Positions 41,948-51,979 are shown, counted from the stretch's first letter. The stretch: DNA of 64,000 nt from Alistipes sp. (GCA_017621455.1 JAGATC010000020.1:248001-312000); one strand, 5' to 3'. The notes: generated from the sequence alone by a model not told the origin. Program-made: numbers and translations.

Positions 41948-41984
41948 AATTGGCGATGTTATTTTTTTCACACATCGAACAATT
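41948..41984. other. Imperfect inverted repeat in the divergent intergenic region
   Basis: AATTGGCGATGT and ACATCGAACAATT are imperfect inverted copies separated by a T-rich spacer. The rest of the 484-base gap 41849-42332 is AT-rich, with the two promoters and a leader of about 130 bases for SusC. The significance of the inverted repeat is unclear. Confidence 0.35.
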
Positions 41985-42188
41985 TTTTAGTCTAAAATTA
42001 AGATTCATGCATACAGCATAAATATGTAAAATGTGTTCTATGACAGGGGTGTTCGCTGATGAAAATTAGGCGTTTACACGAATTTTATAGCGCGCGTGCG
42101 AGTTACTGCATTGAGTAGAGGTGTGTGGAAAAAGAGATTTTAAGCAAAAAAAAGAGAGAGTAATTTTTGCTATTTCAATTAAAATATA

Positions 42189-42196
42189 TATCTTTG
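42189..42196 (+). promoter_or_regulatory. -7 promoter box of the susCD operon
   Basis: TATCTTTG matches the consensus. It is 137 bases upstream of ATG 42333, which implies a long leader. Confidence 0.6.
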
Positions 42197-42332
42197 TACT
42201 ATGACTCTATGCCAAAACTGTGCCCATTTGGTTGGCTAATGCGCCGAATTGGACTGCTGAGGGGTATGTGATGGGTTTGGAGGAGAAGAAACAAACTTTA
42301 ATAACTTTATACAAATTTTTTATTTAAAACTA

Positions 42333-45300
42333 ATGCTTATGGTTAAAAAAGTTGTACTATCAATGGTTGCAACTCTGCTCTTGGGCTGCTTCGGCGCATT
42401 TGCTCAAGGTCAGCGTGTTACCGGTACAGTGACCGATGAAACCGGTGCGCCGGTTATCGGAGCAGCGGTTGTTGTCGAGGGTACTACCCGAGGCACATCT
42501 ACCGACGTTGCCGGTTATTATCAGATTCAGGCGTCAGCTGATGCTAACCTGGTTGTCTCTTACTTGGGCTACCAGACGCAGACAGTTGCTGTCGCAGGTC
42601 GCTCGACTGTAGATGTTGTGCTTGTCACAGATTCTGAGCAGATCGAGGAGGTCGTAGTTCAGGCGTTCGGTGTTGCTAAGAAGGAGGCGTTCACCGGTTC
42701 GGCTGCTACTATCAAGTCTGATGAGCTTACTAAGACCCAGTCTTCATCAGTAGCTAACGCCCTTCAGGGTAAGGTTGCTGGTCTTCAGACTACACAGGGT
42801 TCAGGTTCACTCGGTTCAGAGCCTACTATCCGTATCCGCGGTATCGGTTCTATCAACGCTGGTAACGATCCCTTGTGGGTAGTTGACGGTGTGCCTTACG
42901 AGGGTGACCTTAACAACCTTAACATGGCCGATATCGAGACCATGACAGTCTTGAAGGATGCTGCATCTAATGCACTTTACGGTGCTCGTGGTGCTAACGG
43001 TGTCATCATGGTGACTACCAAGCGTGCTAAGGCTGGTGACGCTCGCGTTAACTTCGACGCTAAGTGGGGTGTTAACATGCGTGCACGTCAGCTCTACGAC
43101 TACACTCGTGATCCCGGTCAGTACTATGAGATGCACTATACTGCATTGAAGAACTACTACATGGATAGCGGTATGGACGCTGCTACAGCTCACACTACTG
43201 TAGTTAACGGTCTTACTACTAACGGTGTCGGTGGTCTTGGTTACAACGTCTACACTGTTCCTGCAGGTCAGACTCTTATCGGTTCTAACGGTAAGTTGAA
43301 CCCCAACGCTACTCTCGGCCGTAAGTTCACTTACAATGGTCAGGAGTACACCGTACGTCCCGACGATTGGATGGATGAGCTTTACGATCCTTCATTCCGT
43401 CAGGAGTACAACATCTCAATCGCTGCTGCTACAGAGAAGTCTAACTTCTTCGCATCGTTCGGTTACTTGAACAACAAGGGTATTACCGATGGTTCAGACA
43501 TGTACCGTTGGACTGCTCGTTTGCGTGCCGACTACCAGGCTAAGAAGTGGTTGAAGGTTGGTGCTAACATGAGCTACACTAACTTCAACTGGAATGGTGC
43601 TTCTTCTAACTCTGAGGGTTCGGGTGATACTGCCGACGTATTCTCAGCTGTAGCTGACACCGCTCCTATCTATCCCGTATTCGTACGTGACGGCGAGGGT
43701 AACATCATGAAGGACCAGTATGGTTGGAACGTATATGACTCTGGTGACGGTTCAGTTTGGGGTCTTACTCGTTTCTCTGGTTCACAGTCTAACCCATTGC
43801 AGAACATCTGGTTGGATGAGTCTAACTCAGAGGGTAATGCATTCTCAGTAAGCGGTTTTGCTGATTTCATCATCTACGATGGTCTTAAGCTTACTTTGAA
43901 CGGTTCGGTTACTATCGATGAGACTCGTTCTACATCAATGCGTAACCCATACTACGGTCAGTACGTAGCTAACAAGGGTGTGCTTTCTAAGGGCCACGGT
44001 CGTTCTTACAACCACAACTTGCAGCAGTTGTTGACCTACTCTAAGGCGTTTGGCGCTAACGAGCAGCATCAGCTCGACTTGTTGCTTGGTCACGAGACTT
44101 ACAACTTGCGTTCTTACTCTTTGCGCGCTGGTAAGGCTAACATCTTCTCTACAGATAACACCGAGCTTGATGGTGCTGTGGTTGACCAGGGTAACGCATC
44201 TTCATCTTTCGGTGAGTACGTAAACGAGGGTTACTTCTTCCGTGCTATGTACGAGTACGATGGTCGTATCTTCGCATCGGCATCTTACCGTCGTGATGCA
44301 TCTTCACGTTTCCATCCCGATCGTCGTTGGGGTAACTTCTGGTCAGTTGGTGCCGCTTGGATCATCAACCGCGAGAATTGGTTCAACGCTCATGTATTCA
44401 ACATGTTGAAGCTTAAGGCTTCGGTAGGTTCACAGGGTAACGATGCTATCGGTATGTATATGTACACCGACCTCTACTCAGTTACTAACGATGGTCAGGG
44501 TGGTGTATCTGTAATCTTCGGTCGTAAGGGTAATCCTAACATCACTTGGGAGACTAACACCAACATCAACATAGGTGCTGAGTTCGGTTTGTGGAACGAT
44601 CGCTTGAGCGGTAGTGTTGATTTCTTCTATCGTTTGACTTCTGATATGTTGTTCCAGGTTCCCGTAACTCCATCACTCGGTTACTCTTCTTACTACGATA
44701 ACATCGGTGACATGCGTAACCTTGGTATCGAGGTAGTATTGAACGGTGATGTTGTTCGTACTAAGAATGTTGTATGGTCAATCAATGCTAACCTTACATG
44801 GGTTGACAACAAGGTATTGAGCTTGCCCGATTCACGTAAGGACTACACTATCAATGGTCACTCAGGTTTCATCTCAGGTAGCACATTCATCGCTGAGGGT
44901 CTTCCTTTGAGCACTTATTTCTTGCCCGAGTACGCTGGTGTAAACCAGACAACTGGTGAGTCAGAGTGGTACAGACTCGATCGCGAGTACGCTGAGGATG
45001 GTGAGACTATCCTTAAGGAGGAGTGGGTTCGCGAGGCTGATTACTCTAACGTATCTTCAGATAACGACTCTAAGAAGCTCTTTGGCTCGTCTATGCCTAA
45101 GGTATTTGGTGGTTTCGGTACTACTTTGTATGCTTACGGTTTCGACTTCTCTATCGCATTCGACTACCAGCTTGGTGGTAAGACATACGATGGTGCATAC
45201 GCAGGCTACATGTCATCACCTACCTCTGCAACTTCAGGTAAGAACTATCACCTCGACTTGTTGAACGCTTGGTCACAGGATAACAAGGATTCTAACATTC

Positions 45301-45569
45301 CTCGTTTCCAGTTCGGTGATCAGTACACAACTTCTACATCAAGCCGTTTCTTGATTAGCTCTAACTACTTGAACATCTCGAATATCAACCTTGGTTATAA
45401 CTTCCCTGCTAAGTGGTGGAACGGTAAGATTCAGAACTTGCGCGTATACGTAGCATGCGACAACGTATGGTACTGGTCAAAGCGTAAGGGTCTTGATCCA
45501 CGTGGTACAGGTAACACTAACTACTCACCTATCCGTACCATCTCAGGTGGTGTAACCTTGACATTCTAA
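42333..45569 (+). CDS. SusC/RagA-family TonB-linked outer-membrane protein
   Basis: Outer-membrane importer of 1078 residues that forms the barrel beneath a SusD lid. The signal peptide ends AFAQ. A carboxypeptidase-D-regulatory-like domain covers about 28-105 (VTGTVTDETGAPVIGAAVVVEGT, SYLGYQTQTV). The TonB-box-like EEVVVQAFG follows, then the plug (ALQGKVAGLQ, IRIRGIGSINAGNDPLWVVDGVP, LKDAASNALYGARGANGVIMVTTK). The barrel ends in a final strand TISGGVTLTF. Codon use shifts sharply to efficient codons (GCT, GGT, AAC), a mark of very high expression. First gene of the susCD operon. Confidence 0.97.
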   Translation: MLMVKKVVLSMVATLLLGCFGAFAQGQRVTGTVTDETGAPVIGAAVVVEGTTRGTSTDVAGYYQIQASADANLVVSYLGYQTQTVAVAGRSTVDVVLVTDSEQIEEVVVQAFGVAKKEAFTGSAATIKSDELTKTQSSSVANALQGKVAGLQTTQGSGSLGSEPTIRIRGIGSINAGNDPLWVVDGVPYEGDLNNLNMADIETMTVLKDAASNALYGARGANGVIMVTTKRAKAGDARVNFDAKWGVNMRARQLYDYTRDPGQYYEMHYTALKNYYMDSGMDAATAHTTVVNGLTTNGVGGLGYNVYTVPAGQTLIGSNGKLNPNATLGRKFTYNGQEYTVRPDDWMDELYDPSFRQEYNISIAAATEKSNFFASFGYLNNKGITDGSDMYRWTARLRADYQAKKWLKVGANMSYTNFNWNGASSNSEGSGDTADVFSAVADTAPIYPVFVRDGEGNIMKDQYGWNVYDSGDGSVWGLTRFSGSQSNPLQNIWLDESNSEGNAFSVSGFADFIIYDGLKLTLNGSVTIDETRSTSMRNPYYGQYVANKGVLSKGHGRSYNHNLQQLLTYSKAFGANEQHQLDLLLGHETYNLRSYSLRAGKANIFSTDNTELDGAVVDQGNASSSFGEYVNEGYFFRAMYEYDGRIFASASYRRDASSRFHPDRRWGNFWSVGAAWIINRENWFNAHVFNMLKLKASVGSQGNDAIGMYMYTDLYSVTNDGQGGVSVIFGRKGNPNITWETNTNINIGAEFGLWNDRLSGSVDFFYRLTSDMLFQVPVTPSLGYSSYYDNIGDMRNLGIEVVLNGDVVRTKNVVWSINANLTWVDNKVLSLPDSRKDYTINGHSGFISGSTFIAEGLPLSTYFLPEYAGVNQTTGESEWYRLDREYAEDGETILKEEWVREADYSNVSSDNDSKKLFGSSMPKVFGGFGTTLYAYGFDFSIAFDYQLGGKTYDGAYAGYMSSPTSATSGKNYHLDLLNAWSQDNKDSNIPRFQFGDQYTTSTSSRFLISSNYLNISNINLGYNFPAKWWNGKIQNLRVYVACDNVWYWSKRKGLDPRGTGNTNYSPIRTISGGVTLTF

Positions 45570-45591
45570 TTAATATATAAGGTATAAGACT

Positions 45592-47265
45592 ATGAAATTT
45601 ACAAAGATATTTACAACCGCCGCAGTTGCCTTAGGAGCAACCTTGGCTCTTAGCGGCTGTATCAGAGAGACCTTTCCTAAGGAGAGTGCCATCACAACGG
45701 AGCAGCTCCAGCAGGGTCAGATGGATGTTGTAGCCGAGAACCTTCTCAAGGGTATCCCATCAGGTATGATGTCATACGTTTCAGGTTGGGAGCACACTGA
45801 CTTCGGTTACCACTCAGTAGGCGTTTATAACGACCACGCTTGTGCACTTATCGTAATGTGCGGTCACCAGCTCGGTAACCCTGCAGGTTACAGCCGTTTC
45901 TATCCCGCATCTTATGGTTGGGGTTATGCTCACAACAGCGCTTTGCCTCAGCATGTTTGGTATAACTACTATCCTCAGATTAAGTCATGTAACGACATGA
46001 TTAAGCTTGTGGGTGACAACGAGCAGCTTCAGCACTATGTAGGTATTGCTAAGACCTTCCGTGCTATGTTCTACCTCGACTTGGCTCGTATGTTCGAGTG
46101 TCTCTACGCTGAGGCTCCTAACAACGGTTCATATGAGAATCAGCAGATCAAGGTTGCTGGTCTTACTGTGCCTATCGTTGACGAGAACATCAATGAGGAT
46201 ACTGCTAAGAACAATCCACGTGCTACACGTGAGGAACTCTTTAACTTCATCTTTGCCGACCTCGCTGCTGCTGAGGAGTCATTGGCAGAGTACCAGCCTT
46301 CATCTATCGTTAACCCCGACTTGGCTGTAGTTTACGGTCTTTACGCACGTGCTTACATGTGGTTGGGTGGCTTCGATGATGGCCTTAATGGTGAGCTTCC
46401 TTCTGGTAATGAGGCTTATGCTTTGGCTTCAGAGTACGCTAACAAGGCTCTTGCAGCTCACGGTGGCGCTATCACTACTGAGGCTGAGTGGACAAGCACT
46501 ACTACAGGTTTCAACACTCCTGTTGCTTCATGGATGTGGGGCTTGACATGGTCTTCAGATACCATCATCAACAACCTCTACCAGTTCACTGCACACTTGT
46601 CTCCTGAGGCTGCTTACGGTTATGGTCCATTGTCACAGCCTGGTGTATCTGCTAAGGCTTTCGAGCGTCTTCAGAAGACAGACTTCCGTCGCAACCTTAT
46701 TAAGGGTCCTGAGACCACTTGGGAGGAGTTTGCACCTTACACTCTTATGACCTCTGCTGATGAGTTCAATACAATCGCTCCTTACACTAACTTCAAGTTC
46801 CGTCCTGCACAGGGTGAGCGTAACGACTACATGACAGCTGGTGCTATCTCACTTCCTTTGATGCGTACTGAGGAGATGTACTTCATCGACATGGAGGCAA
46901 CATTGCACACTTCAGGTGTTGACGCTGCATGGCAGAAGCTCATAGCGTTCATGGCATATCGTGACTCTAACTACGTATGTCCTTACGCTACTGAGGATGG
47001 TATCCTCGATGAGATTATCTTCCAGAAGGGTATCGAGTTCTGGGGTGAGGGTATCGTAATGTACGATATGAAGCGTCTTGATATGGGTATCGACACTGCA
47101 TTCCAGGGTACTAACTATCCTGCTGATGCTCGTTTCCAGATTGAGGGTCGTGTGCCCTGGTGGTCATACTGTATCCCAATGGATGAGACTCAGATTAACC
47201 TTGCTATCAAGGAGAACAATCCTAACCCATCGCAGTCTTGGGATCCAATACTTCCTATGGAGTAA
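45592..47265 (+). CDS. SusD/RagB-family substrate-binding lipoprotein
   Basis: Surface lipoprotein of 557 residues that captures substrate for the SusC barrel. Lipobox LSGC (C22-23). SusD signatures are visible: the N-terminal helical region, FRAMFYLDLARMFECLYAEAP and LPLMRTEEMYFIDMEA. The C-terminal KGIEFWGEGIVMYDMKRLDMG is the classic SusD ending motif. 22 bases after susC. The substrate cannot be read from sequence, but nearby proteases suggest peptides, as for RagAB of Porphyromonas. Confidence 0.96.
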   Translation: MKFTKIFTTAAVALGATLALSGCIRETFPKESAITTEQLQQGQMDVVAENLLKGIPSGMMSYVSGWEHTDFGYHSVGVYNDHACALIVMCGHQLGNPAGYSRFYPASYGWGYAHNSALPQHVWYNYYPQIKSCNDMIKLVGDNEQLQHYVGIAKTFRAMFYLDLARMFECLYAEAPNNGSYENQQIKVAGLTVPIVDENINEDTAKNNPRATREELFNFIFADLAAAEESLAEYQPSSIVNPDLAVVYGLYARAYMWLGGFDDGLNGELPSGNEAYALASEYANKALAAHGGAITTEAEWTSTTTGFNTPVASWMWGLTWSSDTIINNLYQFTAHLSPEAAYGYGPLSQPGVSAKAFERLQKTDFRRNLIKGPETTWEEFAPYTLMTSADEFNTIAPYTNFKFRPAQGERNDYMTAGAISLPLMRTEEMYFIDMEATLHTSGVDAAWQKLIAFMAYRDSNYVCPYATEDGILDEIIFQKGIEFWGEGIVMYDMKRLDMGIDTAFQGTNYPADARFQIEGRVPWWSYCIPMDETQINLAIKENNPNPSQSWDPILPME

Positions 47266-47291
47266 TTTGTAACTAAATGATGAGAAATATT

Positions 47292-49577
47292 ATGAAGAAT
47301 TTTAAATTTATAAGCCTTCTTCTTGCTGTAGTAGGTGTTGTTACATTTACTTCATGTAAGGAGGAGTGGGCACCCGGCGCACCAGATGCGAATTTGGGTG
47401 TATATTTCCCCAGCACGCCTGAGCTCGTGATCACTGCTGATGCAGTATCAGTGTCGATTGACGTTGCTCGTGGTGATGTATCTGAGGCTGCTGAGGTATC
47501 AGTACGTGCTGAGGATGTTGAGTCTTGTGGTTTCTTCACAGTTCCCAAGAGTGTCTCTTTCGCTGCAGGCGAGGCTACTACTAAGCTTACTATCGAGGTT
47601 CAGGGCGATAAGCTTGAGGTCGGTAAGATGTATCCTTTGAACATCCAGCTTGACCAGGCACAGGCTTCTCAGTATGGCGTTTCACAGCATATCTTCAAGA
47701 TTGGTATCGCTGAGCCATGGAAGAGCCTGGGTAAGGGTTTGTATCGTGACGACTTCCTTGCTCCTATGTACGGTGGTCCTTCTGGCGTGGTGGTAGAGGT
47801 TGAGATCGTTCAGCACGAGCTTGAGCCTAACCGTTACCGTATGGTTGAGCCATATAGCGAGGCTATGTGTCCCTACATCATCGGTGGTGTGCCTAACGAT
47901 ATGACCTATACTGGTCCTGGTTATGTAGAGTTCGTTGTTGACGAGAATGGTAATGTAGAGATTCCTTCAAGCCCACTTGGTTTCCAGTTGGTTGTTGAGG
48001 AGGGTGGTTCACCTCAGGATCTCTTCCTCGCTACTGTATATGCTGACGAGAACACTCCAATGTATGGTAAGTTCGAGGATGGTGTATTCTGGTTCACTAC
48101 TCCACAGTCTATCATGTGGCACATTCCTGATGGTCGTGGTAACTATGCTAATAAGAACGGTTTGTTCGCTGTAGCACTTCCTGGTTATGAGATTAAGGAC
48201 TACTCAATCTCTGCTGCTTATGCAGGTATGGTTACTGAGGCCGACAACACTACGACTTCTGCCGTTATCGAGTTCGCAGTAGGTGCTGATGTTAAGTCAT
48301 ACAAGTTCACTGTTCTTGAGGGTAATGTTGTAGATACTGCTGATACTGTTGAGGCTATCGTTGCAGGTAGCGAGGATATCACTATCTTCGAGGCTTCAGC
48401 TGACGAGCTTACTTGGAAGCTTGATCTTGGTGCTACTGGCATCTACACTATCGTAGCTGTTCCTTATGGTGCTGAGGCTGAGGTTGAGGATGCTTTGACT
48501 TATCCATTCTACTTCCACAAGGATGGTGGTGAGCTTCCTAAGGCAGAGTTCAAGGTATTCTACGATTCAGTAGCTAACATTACTGGTAATGCTGAGTATG
48601 AGGCGCAGTTCCCAGAGGCTTACTTTGTAGCTCTTGGTATCGTTGGTAATCCTCAGGAGATTAAGTCTATCAAGGCTTGGATTGGCGATGCTAACGTTGT
48701 TGCTAATAGCGGTATGACTCCTGCACAGATCGTTGCAGGCTATGGCGATGACTTCAAGAGCGCTATTGATAAAATTCGTGAGAGTTATGATCCTGAGAAG
48801 GGCTATGGTTCAGTAGTTATGGGTCCATATAACATGGCTTCAGGTTCTACATCATGCGCTATCGTAGCTATCCAGACTCTCTATGGTGATACACAGGTAT
48901 TCTACGTAGAGAAGGAGTTGCCTAACGCAACAGGCTTCGCACTCGGTGATTACAAGCTTACTGACTCACTCACACTTAAGGATGCTGATGGTAAGGATGT
49001 AGTTGAGGAGTATGAGCTCCCAATCTATCTTACTGGTGGTACAGCTCCCGGTCAGCTTATCGCTGAGATGGATGGCTTCCAGTTCCTTGGTTTGATCGAC
49101 GCTGAGACTAACACCGTAGTATTCGACGGTTATGAGGTTAATGATGGTGAAGATTACATCTTCAACGACATTGCCTTCTACTACGATGCTGCTAAGACTA
49201 AGGCATTTGGTTACTTCGCTACATCGGATGCTGAGTTGACTACTCCTGCTGACCTCACATTCTCATTCGAGGGTGATAAGCTTGTAGGTCTTGAGACTTA
49301 CTTCGCAAGCTGTATCTTCAAGATGGAGGAGGGTTATCCTTTCGTAGGTTACGACTTCTACTTCTCACCTGATGCTACGCTTGAGTATGTAGTAGTTGAG
49401 GAGACTCCCGAGGAGGAGCAGCCTGAGACTGCTGCAGTTAAGGCCTCAGTAAAGAGCCTCGGCGCAGAGCTTCAGCTTGGTGTTGCGGTTGATTTCACCG
49501 TATCAACAATCAAGGCAGAGCCTTTCAATGGTAAGTACAACCGTGTGTTGGTTAACAATGCAACTTTCGGTTTCTAA
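47292..49577 (+). CDS. SusCD-associated surface lipoprotein, unknown family
   Basis: Lipoprotein of 761 residues from ATG 47292 (an upstream ATG at 47277 is also possible); lipobox FTSC. A Calx-beta-like N-terminal module (about 40-145: VSIDVARGDVSEAAEVSVRA, SFAAGEATTKLTI) is followed by several beta modules, one with GIYTIVAVPYGA, and a long acidic segment near ETPEEEQPE. No catalytic motif was seen. Third gene of the susCD operon, in the position usually held by a SusE/F-like surface binding protein. It shares the strong codon bias of susCD. Confidence 0.75.
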   Translation: MKNFKFISLLLAVVGVVTFTSCKEEWAPGAPDANLGVYFPSTPELVITADAVSVSIDVARGDVSEAAEVSVRAEDVESCGFFTVPKSVSFAAGEATTKLTIEVQGDKLEVGKMYPLNIQLDQAQASQYGVSQHIFKIGIAEPWKSLGKGLYRDDFLAPMYGGPSGVVVEVEIVQHELEPNRYRMVEPYSEAMCPYIIGGVPNDMTYTGPGYVEFVVDENGNVEIPSSPLGFQLVVEEGGSPQDLFLATVYADENTPMYGKFEDGVFWFTTPQSIMWHIPDGRGNYANKNGLFAVALPGYEIKDYSISAAYAGMVTEADNTTTSAVIEFAVGADVKSYKFTVLEGNVVDTADTVEAIVAGSEDITIFEASADELTWKLDLGATGIYTIVAVPYGAEAEVEDALTYPFYFHKDGGELPKAEFKVFYDSVANITGNAEYEAQFPEAYFVALGIVGNPQEIKSIKAWIGDANVVANSGMTPAQIVAGYGDDFKSAIDKIRESYDPEKGYGSVVMGPYNMASGSTSCAIVAIQTLYGDTQVFYVEKELPNATGFALGDYKLTDSLTLKDADGKDVVEEYELPIYLTGGTAPGQLIAEMDGFQFLGLIDAETNTVVFDGYEVNDGEDYIFNDIAFYYDAAKTKAFGYFATSDAELTTPADLTFSFEGDKLVGLETYFASCIFKMEEGYPFVGYDFYFSPDATLEYVVVEETPEEEQPETAAVKASVKSLGAELQLGVAVDFTVSTIKAEPFNGKYNRVLVNNATFGF

Positions 49578-49599
49578 TCCATAGAAAGCTCTAATATCT

Positions 49600-49636
49600 G
49601 GGCGACCAATCCTTCTGGGTTGGTCGCTCTTTTTGT
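49600..49636 (+). terminator. Terminator of the susCD operon
   Basis: Arms GGGCGACCAA and TTGGTCGCTC around a TCCTTCTGGG loop, followed by CTTTTTG. A textbook intrinsic terminator. Confidence 0.85.
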
Positions 49637-49639
49637 GAT

Positions 49640-49657
49640 GTGCCGCAATCTGTGGCC
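49640..49657 (+). repeat. Solo left-end fragment of the hairpin element (copy F)
   Basis: TGCCGCAATCTGTGGC matches the left flank of copies A and B, but no large hairpin follows. Possibly a decayed copy. Confidence 0.5.
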
Positions 49658-49683
49658 ATACAACACCTCAGATAGCAGAGAGC

Positions 49684-49745
49684 AATGACCACAGAGACCA
49701 CAGAGACTACAGAGACTACAGGGACTACAGAGACTACAGGGAGGT
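49684..49745. repeat. 9-base tandem repeat upstream of the first S8 peptidase gene
   Basis: About six copies of (C)CACAGAGA/CTACAGAGA/CTACAGGGA. Non-coding, in the 295-base gap before the peptidase promoter. It shares its unit with the degenerate array after folC. Confidence 0.8.
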
Positions 49746-49823
49746 TTCTCTCTCCCACCCTCGGTTCTTTGCAACTTTTTCTACACTTTTTACTTAAATA
49801 CTTCGTTATTGGAAAATTTTATT

Positions 49824-49831
49824 TATATTTG
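49824..49831 (+). promoter_or_regulatory. -7 promoter box of S8 peptidase gene 1
   Basis: TATATTTG followed by CATCTTGAGAGA. The same 20 bases recur at the second S8 gene. Confidence 0.65.
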
Positions 49832-49872
49832 CATCTTGAGAGAGTAGGAATATTTTTAATTTTTTAATAACT

Positions 49873-51945
49873 ATGAATAAGGGTAGAATTTTATTGTTTG
49901 CCTTGGTTGCGCTTCTCGCAGTCTCTTGCGTGAAGGATCCTACTGCTGAGCCAGAGTCTCAGGCAGTGTCGACTAACGTAGCCAAGAAGATTATTAACAC
50001 CTCGGAGAATGCTATCGCCGGCGAGCTTATCCTCTATGTGAATGAGGAGACTGCCGACCAGTGGGCAGAGGCAGAAGATGTTACACGCTCAGGCAACGAT
50101 GCTCTTGATGCATTGGCTGCAGAGTATGGTGCAACATCTATCGAGCCAGTATTTAATATGGCTATCAACGGCGACGAGAAACGTGCCATGAATATGCACC
50201 GTTGGTATGTTGTTAAGTTCGATGAGGAGGCTAACCTTGATGTTGTCGCTGAGAAGTTCGCATCGATGAAGGAGATCAACCGTGTCCAGTTCTCAACCGT
50301 TTTGGCGCGTCCTCAGGTTAGCGTACATCCCGTGCAGGAGCGTCTCGCTACACGTGCTGATGGCGACATGCCTTTCAACGACCCTATGCTCGAGCTTCAG
50401 TGGCACTACGACAATCAGGGTTTGAAGTCAATCTACCAGACAGCTAAGAAGGGTGAGGATATCAACGCCTTTGCAGCATGGGAGCACACCGCAGGTAACC
50501 GTCAGGTTGTTGTGGCAGTCATGGATGAGGGTGTTAAGTATGACCACCCCGACCTCATAGATAACATGTGGGTAAACCAGAAAGAGCTTGATGGCCAGGA
50601 GGGTGTCGATGATGATGGCAATGGCGTTAAGGATGACATCTACGGCTACAACTGCGTTAAGGGTAATGGTAATATCACCTGGGATAAGGGTGAGTTTAAG
50701 ACCGATCCTAAGGGTAATACATATTGGGATGGCGATTCAGGCCACGGTACTCACGTAGCAGGTACTGTAGCTGCTGTGAACAACAACGGCATTGGTGTTG
50801 CGGGTGTCGCTGGTGGTACAGGTAATGGCGATGGTGTGCGCATCATGTCTATCCAGATCTTCGATGGCGACGGCAACAGCTCGCTCTCTGCAAATGCTAA
50901 GGGTATGGAGTATGCTGCAGATAATGGTGCTTGTATCCTTCAGAACTCTTGGGGTTACCCCTTGCGTGAGGGTCAGACAATGACAGATAGCGACTATCAG
51001 TCAGGCTACAGCGTTGAGCTTGCTGGCTTGCGCTACTTCGTAAGTAAGAGCGGTTGCTCGGCAATGCAGGGTAATGTGGCTATCTTCGCAGCAGGTAACG
51101 ATGCTAAGGCTACTGCCGACTATCCTGGTGCTTACAACGAGTTTATCGCTGTAACTGCTTATGCTCCAGATGGTCTTCCTACAACATATACCAACTACAA
51201 CTATGGTTGTAACGTGGCTGCTCCTGGTGGCGACATTTGGATTACTGGTCAGTATTCATTCGAATATGCTTATGAGGGTTGTGTGCTCTCGACCATTCCT
51301 GCGGAGACGGTAGATCCTACTACTGGCTCATTGTATGGTACCGACTACGGTTATATGCAGGGTACATCAATGGCGTGTCCTCACGTGTCGGGTGTTGCAG
51401 CTTTGGTTTTGTCATACGCTGTAGAGAATGGCATCACTCTCACAAACACTCAGCTCTACGAGATTATCACCTCTTCAGTGCGTAATATCGATGATGTCCT
51501 CACAGGAACAAAGGCTTATGGTGATAATGCGAGAACTTACTTCATGGGCCTTGATAGCTACAAGGGCAAGATGGGTACAGGTAAGCTCGATGCTTTGATG
51601 GCTATCCAGAGCGTGCGCGGCGCTGTTTGTGTGTCTGCAGTCGTTGGTAAGGAGGTTGAGATTGACGTAAGCTCTCTTCTTGGCGATGGTAACATCAAGG
51701 TTACTGGCTACTCAGACTTTGTAATCCCCGCAGATACGCGTGACCGTCTTGACATCAAGGGCGATACCTACTTCAGCGGTAAGGTATATCTCACATGCCA
51801 TAATTCAGGTGTTGGTACAATCACCGTTAAGTATATCGCTGGTGGCAACGCTGTAGGTGGTGGTAATACCACGGGTGGTAAGCTTATGGAGAAGGAGATT
51901 GTCTTGGTTGTTCGCGACGTTAACGATAACGGCGGCTGGTTCTAA
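49873..51945 (+). CDS. S8-family (subtilisin-like) serine peptidase lipoprotein 1
   Basis: Secreted endopeptidase of 690 residues. Lipobox AVSC (C19). A prodomain covers about 45-150 (NTSENAIAGELILYVNEET, RWYVVKFDEEANL). The catalytic triad is D218 (AVMDEGVKYDHPDL), H294 (SGHGTHVAGT) and S499 (GTSMACPHVSG). The Asp motif reads DEG rather than the usual DTG/DSG. ATRADGDM at about 159-166 sits at the prodomain boundary, a plausible Arg-directed processing site. A C-terminal beta domain of about 100 residues ends GGWF. Followed 34 bases later by a lipocalin-like gene. Confidence 0.93.
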   Translation: MNKGRILLFALVALLAVSCVKDPTAEPESQAVSTNVAKKIINTSENAIAGELILYVNEETADQWAEAEDVTRSGNDALDALAAEYGATSIEPVFNMAINGDEKRAMNMHRWYVVKFDEEANLDVVAEKFASMKEINRVQFSTVLARPQVSVHPVQERLATRADGDMPFNDPMLELQWHYDNQGLKSIYQTAKKGEDINAFAAWEHTAGNRQVVVAVMDEGVKYDHPDLIDNMWVNQKELDGQEGVDDDGNGVKDDIYGYNCVKGNGNITWDKGEFKTDPKGNTYWDGDSGHGTHVAGTVAAVNNNGIGVAGVAGGTGNGDGVRIMSIQIFDGDGNSSLSANAKGMEYAADNGACILQNSWGYPLREGQTMTDSDYQSGYSVELAGLRYFVSKSGCSAMQGNVAIFAAGNDAKATADYPGAYNEFIAVTAYAPDGLPTTYTNYNYGCNVAAPGGDIWITGQYSFEYAYEGCVLSTIPAETVDPTTGSLYGTDYGYMQGTSMACPHVSGVAALVLSYAVENGITLTNTQLYEIITSSVRNIDDVLTGTKAYGDNARTYFMGLDSYKGKMGTGKLDALMAIQSVRGAVCVSAVVGKEVEIDVSSLLGDGNIKVTGYSDFVIPADTRDRLDIKGDTYFSGKVYLTCHNSGVGTITVKYIAGGNAVGGGNTTGGKLMEKEIVLVVRDVNDNGGWF

Positions 51946-51979
51946 TCTTATTCAATAACTGTAAATAAATATTCGAGAT

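Noticed and set aside
42333-49577. Recent horizontal transfer of the susCD operon based on codon use
   Set aside because: The same bias occurs in acpP, rubrerythrin and the NifU-like genes, so high expression is the simpler explanation. No integrase, tRNA site or insertion sequence flanks it.
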